NCBI GenBank assembly: GCA_021234155.1
Contig: JAJEKV010000002.1
Location: 7,207,046 to 7,271,045 of the forward strand
Source: Isoetes taiwanensis
Lineage: Eukaryota; Streptophyta; Lycopodiopsida; Isoetales; Isoetaceae
DNA: 64,000 nucleotides
Direction: 5' to 3'
The notes under the pieces are model-generated. The model searched no databases. It had not been told where the DNA came from and saw only the letters and a program-made list of their open reading frames with translations. Both the position numbers and the translations under genes were made by a program. Shown piece after piece: positions 56,593 through 64,000 of this stretch. Every line of letters starts with the position of its first letter. Positions within the stretch are counted from its first letter, which is position 1.

Positions 56593-57830
56593 TGATAGAA
56601 AGGAGGCAATTTCCAGGGCAATTTAATTGGTTAACCTTTGTTTCAGAAAGTTTGCACAATTTTTGCTTGGTTAATATCCATCTATATGTCATAATAAGAA
56701 AAAGGTTAAAAAAGAAGATACTTCAATAGTCGTGTGCTAGAGCAAAGTTTCTCCAAACTTGGCAAACTTTTATAGAAGGCAGAATGCATGTAAAGGATCA
56801 TCAACAAGGTAAACTCTCAAAACAATAAACGACAAAAATTGCAAATATACCATGCAACGAATTAGATATAATATATAATTTAGAGCATTTTTAACGAAGG
56901 TGTTTATCTGTAACATCTCATGCCAATCATGGGATTTCAACCCAGTTAACTATCTTCAACTGTGAAACAACCATGCAATGAATAAGCGTATCATATTTTG
57001 AGACTTGATTACCTTGATGGCTTCTCAAACAGGTTTCATGGATTCTTGGCTTGATCTTATGGGAAGGATGAATAGAAAACAGCAAACTACCTTCTTCAAA
57101 GTGGTCGTTCCCTTAGCGCCTTGTCGTACCTATAAGCACTATATTCAAAGCACTTTTCTATTTCCTTATACATGTTTATTGGACAATATACAATGCAATC
57201 ATTTAGGCGAGCATGAATTTTATTATACCCAAAACCAGTTGTACCAGTTGCCGCGCAGCTATGATACCCCAAACCAGTTGCTGCCAATATGTTTTTCATT
57301 TTCAAGCAACTGTCAGTCCCTACTCGTAGTATTTTCTCTCATAATAACCTGCAAAAAAAATCGATTTTGTCATAAGTTTAAGAAAAATCCTTATAATAAG
57401 GTCCTTATTTGCTTCCATCAATTCATTATTGCTAGCTTTTGTTAATAAAACAAAATGTTTCCATTATACTGAGGATGTCCATCAATGAATGTCAAGTAAG
57501 TGTATTTCTCATCTTTGGTTATTGTTTTTTCATTGGAATTTAGTCCATGAACAAGCATATGCTATTGACGCTTAGTAAATATATGTGTTGAGAGTCACAT
57601 GTGTCATATACATGCCATTGATGCTTAGTTAATAAATATATGAGTTGAGAGCCATGTGGCATCAATGGAACAATCGTGCCCTCTGTGCTTGTCATGACAC
57701 AAAATTCCAAACCAACACCTGATCGAAATGAACCTCCAAACCCTTTGTAAATGCTAGGTTGAGGCCGTGATCTTAATTTCTAACGATCATTATCAGTAAA
57801 ATGTCATTGCCAAATAAAGTCGATGGTTTT
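56593..57830. other. Gene-free stretch between the two element copies
   Basis: AT-rich DNA with no supported gene. GATGGTTTTATG just left of copy 2 (57822) has a counterpart left of copy 1 (52521), so the shared family sequence may begin slightly outside the ends given here. Confidence 0.4.
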
Positions 57831-58329
57831 ATGTACGCCCGATTTGGGTTGCTCTCCCGTGGAAACCCTCTGATTTTCCATGGAAACCCTTCCGATCATC
57901 TAGGGAAACCCTTCTGGCTTTCAATAAAATTAGGAAGGATAACCCTTTCGATTTTCCATGGAAACCTTTCCCAAATTTCCAATTTTTGAAATTAGGAAGG
58001 GTTTTGATGGAAGATAGGAAGGGTTTCCACTTTGGAAAATCGGAAGGGTTTTCGAGGAAAATATGAAGGGTTTCCACGAAATTATTTTATTTTTAGAATA
58101 TTTACACGCGTGAGCCTTTATGGATCATGCTCACGGACGCCTTCCATTAAGACGACAAGTCCATCAAGTATACGTCACCCTAGAATCCAAATTTTGAGTG
58201 GAAACCCTTCCTATTTTCCAATGCCAAGGAAACCCTTCCTAATTCCACACAAGGGGAAAAATAGGAAGGGTTTCCACACAAAGAGGAAAATAGGTAGGGT
58301 TCCCACATGCAGTTAGAAGTTTCATGAGA

Positions 58330-58885
58330 TTATGACTAAGGAATTGAGACGCCAAAGGGCATGCTGCATATGATTAACTAAGGAATTAAGACCCCAAAGG
58401 GCACAATGGAGATATTGCAAAAAGCCGCCTCCAAGCTTGTGAAAAAGTAGCACGCGATTCTTCGAAAGTGGTTCGCATTCGACAACAATCTGATACAATT
58501 TGGTAGTAAAATTGCTCTTATCAAAATGTTTGGCAAATTTGGCAACCTAAAAGAGGTTGGAAATGCCTTTGTTCAAATTGATCCAAAAGACCAAGCATGT
58601 GCAAGCTAAGAAACCAAAGGAGAAGATAAAAAGATTCATGTTCAGATTGTGAATCGAAGGCTTGAAATAATGGCATAGTTTTCCTTCAATTGTCTACATG
58701 TTATTTTTATGTTTGTAGTGCAATCAATGATGTTTTTCGTACAATAAGACATATTTTTCCTAGTGTAGTTTTAAATAAACAATGCGTTCATTAAAAAAGC
58801 CCTTTGGGAATTGAACCCAAACAAGTCCATTTCGGCGTCATTCACTATCCTCTGTTAGATCCACAACCATAATGGAATATACATA
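58330..58885. other. Spacer inside copy 2
   Basis: A tandem pair (ACTAAGGAATTRAGACSCCAAAGGGCA) lies at about 58336 and 58376. A stretch at about 58800-58860 has a tRNA-like B box on the minus strand (GGGTTCAATTCCC) but no convincing tRNA fold. No gene. Confidence 0.4.
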
Positions 58886-58889
58886 TGTC

Positions 58890-59850
58890 ATCAGGTCGTC
58901 CTAATAATCTCTCTTCTCTTCAGCATCAATAAGGATTGAAGTCCAAGCTCCTTTGCTCGTATGTACAACCATTGAATCAATGGAAAACTACTATATGCCC
59001 TGCATAGTAAGAAGCAAGTTGACCTTCTTGGCAATCCCAATAGCTGTATCAGTAAGCCTTCCATCAAAGAAAACAAAATCAGTCCCATCTAGTGTTGCAT
59101 TGATACTTGCAGCTGGTAACTCACTGGGCCACTTTTCTGAAAATCCAGGTGTATGAATGCAAGTTCGAGACAGCTTGTTAGCAAACAAGTCTTGACCAGG
59201 ATCGTTTAACTCCCTAAACATGTATTAACCCTATACCATTTTTTGAAAACTAGCTTCATTTTTTACACAGCTTTATTTTTTGAAAACCAGCTTTATTCTT
59301 AGCATTCCATGATTCTTATCAGATATGCAATACCTGCAAACGTGTTAAGACATATCTTTGAATCAAATTTAATGCTCGTAACAATGTGAGATGCAAATAG
59401 AATATGGCGAGGCCATATCATCTATTTATAGCCATGCACAACCAAATGCTTGTTGTATGACCTTATATGCATATATTTACATCCTAAACCATAACATCCT
59501 TCATAAGGATGTTTATAATTTAGTGTATCCTTCTCCTTCTTACGGGCATTGAATTTGATGACATATATTTAGAACATCATTCTAAATGTATATATAGCTT
59601 GAAGACAAAAACATATTATACTTTTGAAATGAGTCTTGCTTCTAGTTCAAGTCATGCTGTAGTAGTCATAGAATTGCCAACCTTCCCACCTTAGCTGATC
59701 AACAACAATTTTTCTTCAATATATGCTTGTGTTCCACATAATACAAAAATAAACAAAATCAAATCGACATACTTGAAAATCAATAGTGCAAATTTTATCA
59801 TCAGGCAGAGGAAATCCATCCACACATGCAAGTCAATCAGCAGTCACTGC
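58890..59850 (-). pseudogene. Captured, intron-containing fragment of a PfkB-type carbohydrate kinase gene
   Basis: Minus-strand pieces are, from the gene's 5' side, LACVDGFPLPDDKICTIDF (about 59760-59850), a gap, then SRTCIHTPGFSEKWPSELPA, SINATLDGTDFVFFDGRLTD and TAIGIAKK (59000-59170), then after a 70-nt GT...AG interval AKELG and a diverged ILIDAE-KR-like segment (58890-58960). They match, in order, the plant PfkB carbohydrate kinase group represented by Arabidopsis At1g19600 (CIHTPG, LDGA...FDGRL). The ATP-binding C-terminus is absent. Retention of intron-like spacers shows capture at the DNA level, not from mRNA. Not functional. Confidence 0.75.
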
Positions 59851-59859
59851 CTGTGTATT

Positions 59860-61005
59860 TAGAGCATTAAAGTAATTTTAAGTACAAATAATAAATCGTG
59901 AATGGGTTTAATAAAATTACCTCACCACCAAATGGGTCTCAGGTAACCAGATACCACTCGAGGCATGAGCAATCACCCTCGCTGCTGACATTGCAAGCCT
60001 GCTTAAAAAAATCTCAATAAATGGATTTGGAGAATTTACTGCATCAAAAAAAACTTAAACTGGTTTTGTTTTTAGCTCATAATCATACTGGCTAAAGTCC
60101 ACAAGTAGTCTCAATTGCCCAAAATTGAAGTTCCATCTTTGGCTACTTATTCAAAATAACAACTAGGCAAATGCTAAGAAGAAAACTACTACAGAACAAC
60201 AACTTGCTATGAAGGCTAAATATTACAAAAGAACAGGCCTTTAAGTAAATAGGCATGGAAGCTATCTTTTACAAACATGATAGGGGTTTAAACTTTATAT
60301 ATAGTCTCTAAAGCTTGGAACAAAAACAAGGAGCAATAAAAAATGCAGGAAGCAAGAGATAAAGGGAATAAGCTTATCTGGAATTCTTTTTACCCTGCGG
60401 TATAACTGTGTTGAAAGTTTGATCCACTGCTATGGGTTTTTTGTGCAGCAAAACAACAAAGTAAGCATATTTCAGAAGCGACATGCAAAAATAAGGAAGA
60501 TCAGGGATTATATGGAGTTCATAGCAAAGGAAAGCTCAAGAATCTGAGAGGATAGGTTTATACCTGGTCACAAATGGTCATTTAACGGCATTGCTAGATG
60601 TCTTCCAGTTATTAGCCATGCCTCACCTTTCGACAACATCGTTTTTTAAGAATCTGAGAAAGATTAAATATACCAGCGGATTCATGGAGTATGGGTTTTT
60701 TAAGAAGCATGCAAAAGCAAGAAAATTGCAGAATTATATTGTGACAAACATAGGTATTATGATACAAAAATTACTCCGGCAAATGACGATCATCCGTCTC
60801 ATGATGCATGCAAAAAACGATTTGCTCCTCTAACTCTAAATAAGGTAGGCTACTCTAATCTCTATACGAAAGAAAAAGATGAGGAATTGGTACCGTGGAT
60901 AGAATAGAAACCTTGCAAATCTAGAAATTAAACAAAACAATAGCTCTTCAACAGTAGCACAGAACAACAGAAACTGAACAAGTGTGGATGCGGATGTCGC
61001 GTTCT
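59860..61005. other. Rest of the copy 2 interior
   Basis: No clear coding sequence. A minus-strand stretch at about 59935-60010 could be another captured exon but is too short to assign. Confidence 0.35.
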
Positions 61006-61287
61006 GCAAAAAATAAAAAATAAAAACAGGGGCAATGCTTCCAAAACTGCAAAAATTGAAGGCAACATCAGCTTCTCTGTACCTGATTGACACTAAACCG
61101 TTCTTGAATCAAAGAAACACTTGCTCGATCTGGATATCAGCAGGATGAAGAGGGAAGAATGTAAGGAAAAAATTTGGATTGATTCTATTCTTAGCGGAAA
61201 CCCTTCCGGGATTGAGCATTAAAAACCCTTGCACATTTCATGGAAATTTGGAAGGGTTTCCATATTGAAGCCAAGAAGGGTTTCCAT

Positions 61288-61367
61288 TCATTTGTTTAAT
61301 AATCCAAATCGGGTGGAAATAGTGTGATCATTTGTTTAATAATCCAAATCGGGTGGAGATAGTGTGA
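61288..61367. repeat. Two tandem 40-bp copies of the element's right end
   Basis: TCATTTGTTTAATAATCC... through ...ATAGTGTGA occurs twice with a single difference (GGAAATAG versus GGAGATAG). Each includes the terminal CCAAATCGGGTGG. Confidence 0.9.
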
Positions 61368-62805
61368 TCGACGTTGGTGGGTGTTATCATTGCCATAATT
61401 TTAAAACATTTCAATTTTGGGGACTAATGTGTTTGAGCGTGAGTACGTTTCCAATGAGCCATCGTCGCTTTTGTTGGATTTTTTTTTTTTTTATTAAAAT
61501 TAAGTGGGCTGTTGGATAGAGCATTTTTTGGCTAAAGGCTTGTTGGAGCGGCCTGATTTGAAGCAACCAGAATTGGCATGTCCAGAAGGGGAAGAAATTG
61601 TGCACGTGGTAGGCCTGCGTTTGTTTGCAATTTGTTTTTCCAGAAATAGGCTAGAGGAGCACATGGCGATGAGATTAGAGGCTTGCTTGTGTGTAGTCTG
61701 CCATAGCCAAATCTTGGTCCATCCAAGTCACTCTGCCATAATTCTTAGATTGTTTTGCGCATGAGTTTGTTTGCACTGGTAAAAAGAGGAACTGGCTGGG
61801 TAAAAAATGGAATTGGTTGCCTAGGTAGGTTAGGAAGGCTCCTCATTGTTTAAGCTTCCTCGAGAACAGAGGTTGCCTTATTGGCATTATTGTGAAAATG
61901 CAATCATGTATTCTTTCTAGCTTCTTCACCTGAATGTCTCCTGACCGATAGCTATTGGCACAACAGAGAGAGAAGATTTCGGCAATTTTTTTGCACTCCC
62001 TTTTGTGTTTGGATCAGGTGGGGGTTTGCATGGCAAATTCCCTGCTCAGTTTTCGTCTTACCTTCAGCTTGCCACATGTACGCTTTGGTTGAAATCTGGC
62101 TTCTAGAACAGGGCACGACTATGGCTGCCACGAAAATGGCCTCTCTTTGTGTTGGCAAGCACGACCAGCTTCTAGCAAGCACGCGCGTTCTGTTGCCTTT
62201 TAAATTTGGGCCAGAGCTAGCGGGATGCTTTGGCTTTTAATTTGGGTCAGGGATCTTTAATCTGTGAGCTTGAATGAAATGCTTGAATCTGGGATTTGGG
62301 ATCTTTAATCTGTGAGCTTGAATCTGGGATCTTTAATCTGTGAGCTTCAATTGATTTGCCTGGCAATGGGCTTTCCGCTTCCGCGGCTTCCTCCTATGGC
62401 GTTTGTTCAGGCCCACATTTAGAATAGAACACAAACCTAACACACACAGGCCTGGCCGGAATCGGTTGCCTGACAGGAATCGATTCTGAGATTTTTGTAC
62501 TTCTGGAATTGTTTTTTGGGAATTTATGCTATTCATATTCTTCTCTATGCCTGCAGGCCGCCATAGATGAGAGATGTAAGTTCTCCATTCTGGCAGAGCT
62601 TCACTTGCAGCAAATAAAATTTCCCTGCTCTTCCTTCGCCGTGGTCGTTCTGCCCTGCTTGCCACGTGTACGGCATTAACTTTTTGCTGGGACTCAATGG
62701 CTTTGTTGGACGGCTCTTATTTTTTTATCGTGTTAAAAAAAAAGCGATTAGTAGGGTAGGAGCGAGTAGGAGTGGGGACTAATATGTTTGCGCGTGACTA
62801 TGCTT
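61368..62805. other. Gene-free segment bracketed by 31-bp direct repeats
   Basis: GGGGACTAATGTGTTTGAGCG... at 61419-61449 is repeated as GGGGACTAATATGTTTGCGCG... at 62774-62804. Between them is no recognised gene; a short + frame (61504-61764) has a few Cys but no known domain. The repeats may mark an old insertion. Confidence 0.4.
62250..62350. repeat. Three-unit repeat
   Basis: GGGATCTTTAATCTGTGAGC occurs at 62250, 62298 and 62326 with irregular spacing. Confidence 0.85.
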
Positions 62806-62859
62806 CATGGAGGCTCAGGATACTTTTACCCTTGATTCGGTGATCCCAGAGATAAACAT

Positions 62860-63790
62860 ACCGTCCTCCGAGATCCCGGGCCGCTCTCGACGGGGTCCGT
62901 TGGGGAGACCCCGTTCTGATGTACGACACACGCCACGTCGGCCCGGTCCATCCCCGCCGTCCAAACCCCCGTGCCATCGCGGCCGTCCGCGCCTCAGAGA
63001 TTCCCGCCTCCGGGATCATCCAGGCGATCCCCTCCTCTGGGATCCCCACAGCCGATGGCTTTTAACGGCGGACGTTATCCGCCGTGATGATCCCGCCCCC
63101 GGGATCCCCCGGCATGAGCACGTGGATCCCCTCCTCCGGGATCCCCGGCCCGTGGCTGATATCGGCGGACGCTATCCGCCGAGTTGATCCCCTCCTCCGG
63201 GATCCCCGGCACCCCGGACGTGGATCCCCTCCTCTGGGATCACCCGCCCGTGGCTGATAACGGCGGACGCTATCCGCCGAGGTGATCCACTCCTCCGGGA
63301 TCCCCGGCACCCCGGACGTGGATCCCCTCCTCCGAGATCACCCGCCCGTGGCTGATAACGGCGGATGCTATCCGCCGAGGTGATCCCGTCCTCCGGGATC
63401 CCGGCACCCCGGACGTGGATCCCCTCCTCCGGGATCACCCGCCCGTGGCTGATAACGGCGGACGCTATCCGCCGAGGTGATCCCGTCCTCCGGGATCCTT
63501 GATCGGGTGACGTGGATCCCATCCTCCGGGATCCACCGTTAGATGCAGATTGAGGTGGTTTGCTGATAGCCGTTAGATCCGGTGATCTATACCGTCCTCC
63601 GGGATCACCACGTCATTTGCACCTGTGATTCCGGAGGCCAGTATATGAGAATGTTTGGACGGTGGAGATAGCGGCGTGGACTAAACAGGTGGTCCAAGTT
63701 TGAATTTGCCAGTCCATGCACGGGCAAACCAACACAATGAAAACACGTGGACGTTCTGAGACCACCCTCCGGGATCACCATCTGAGTGTG
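62860..63790. repeat. CpG-rich dyad array upstream of a gene
   Basis: The core of about five units, period about 98 bp, runs from about 63010 to 63535. GGCGGACGCTATCCGCC (6-bp arms) or a variant recurs near 63066, 63163, 63262, 63360 and 63459. Each unit also has two GATCCC...CTCCGGGATC dyads. Degenerate GATCCC/GGGATC dyads continue on both sides, the last at about 63765-63777, roughly 55-65 bp before the ATG at 63830. The array is far more GC-rich than the rest of the window. Long open frames on its minus strand are by-products of the repeat and are not called. Confidence 0.9.
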
Positions 63791-63829
63791 GTTCTTCCCT
63801 GTTGCGTGTTGATGTCGATGTAGCGAGGC

Positions 63830-64000
63830 ATGGAGGAGGAGCGGAATGCGGCTGTGGCTGCGGCAGCTATGGACGAATTAGAGGAGAAGAGAGAAGAGGT
63901 AAGTATTCTTTTTCATTCATAGCAATCTTCAAGGCTGTAAACAAGCATTGTCATTTTGTGTTTAATGTTTTTTTTTTCAGCTTAGGGCTGAAATACAGCC
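63830..64000 (+). CDS. First exons of a gene leaving the window
   Basis: ATG 63830 opens a 23-codon exon (MEEERNAAVAAAAMDELEEK, then REE) ending exactly at GAG/GTAAGT (63898/63899). After an 82-nt intron with a T-rich tract and CAG acceptor, exon 2 begins at 63981 in the same phase (LRAEIQ) and runs off the end. The splice sites are strong and the encoded start is an acidic, Ala-rich helix, probably a coiled coil. Too little is present to identify the protein. Confidence 0.6.

Larger units (their letters stand above)
57833..61356. mobile_element. Pack-type transposon-like element, copy 2
   Basis: It starts ACGCCCGATTTGGGTTG and ends CCAAATCGGGTGG, so the ends are inverted over at least 10 bp (CCCGATTTGG). 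Subterminal regions (57840-58320 and 61010-61290) match copy 1 in the same orientation and carry many GGAAACCCTTCC-type motifs. The inside differs from copy 1: it holds a reversed fragment of a carbohydrate kinase gene. The right end is duplicated as a 40-bp tandem (61288-61367). Confidence 0.72.

Noticed and set aside
57005-57445. 146-codon plus-strand frame
   Set aside because: Low-complexity composition, no domain, no splice context; likely chance.
58795-58865. tRNA-like B box (GGGTTCAATTCCC on the minus strand)
   Set aside because: No matching acceptor stem, A box or anticodon arm could be drawn; perhaps an old tRNA-derived SINE relic.
62807-63522. Open frames on both strands in the CpG-rich array, with repeated peptides
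   Set aside because: The 98-bp period produces long stop-free frames by composition; no start context or domain.
1-64000. CRISPR arrays, bacterial operons, rRNA genes
   Set aside because: The tandem repeats here lack regular unique spacers; spliced genes and plant retroelements show nuclear eukaryotic DNA; no rRNA sequence was recognised.

Overview
The window looks like nuclear DNA of a land plant with a large, repeat-rich genome. A gymnosperm is my best guess, because Penelope-like reverse transcriptases, chromodomain Ty3/gypsy elements and several LINE families occur together, but nothing here is diagnostic. Three host genes can be supported, all on the + strand. The first (28790-32338) is a complete six-exon gene for an unrecognised 711-residue protein with an N-terminal membrane anchor. 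The second (50485-51755) is a complete four-exon gene for the plastid thioredoxin CITRX/Trx z (WCGPC). The third is the first exon and a half of a gene that starts at 63830 and leaves the window. Almost everything else is mobile DNA, most of it decayed.

Left third. Positions 1-4235 hold small tandem repeats and no convincing gene. Positions 4236-15126 hold two divergent tandem copies of one transcription unit. Each has a short first exon, an intron of about 1.5-1.7 kb, an exon for an unrecognised protein of about 500 residues (ORF1), another intron, and a Penelope-type reverse transcriptase. Both copies are broken. Copy A is interrupted by a 0.5 kb duplicated block and copy B by a 5'-truncated LINE (15150-18243). 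Positions 19196-26616 are a complete minus-strand Ty3/gypsy chromovirus with a perfect 5-bp target duplication. Its LTRs carry heat-shock-element-like arrays. It also holds a nested tandem array rich in the same motif, a G-rich polypurine tract and a hAT-type MITE.

Middle third. The 711-residue gene is followed by L1 debris and a 1.5 kb direct duplication (33899-35456 and 36619-38153). A recent L1 LINE (38947-45745, 15-bp target duplication, poly-A tail) has an intact ORF1, a broken ORF2 and an unexpected third ORF. Further LINE debris on both strands (46588-49700) leads up to the thioredoxin gene.

Right third. Two copies of an unusual DNA-transposon-like family (52553-55851 and 57833-61356) share ends packed with GGAAACCCTTCC-type motifs. 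Their cargo differs. One carries a reading frame with an integrase-type H2C2 zinc site and a fragment of a GT34 glycosyltransferase gene. The other carries an intron-containing fragment of a PfkB-type carbohydrate kinase gene. Another transposase-like reading frame (55848-56592) lies between them. Finally a CpG-rich array of about 98-bp units, each with two kinds of dyad, reaches to within about 60 bp of the start codon at 63830.
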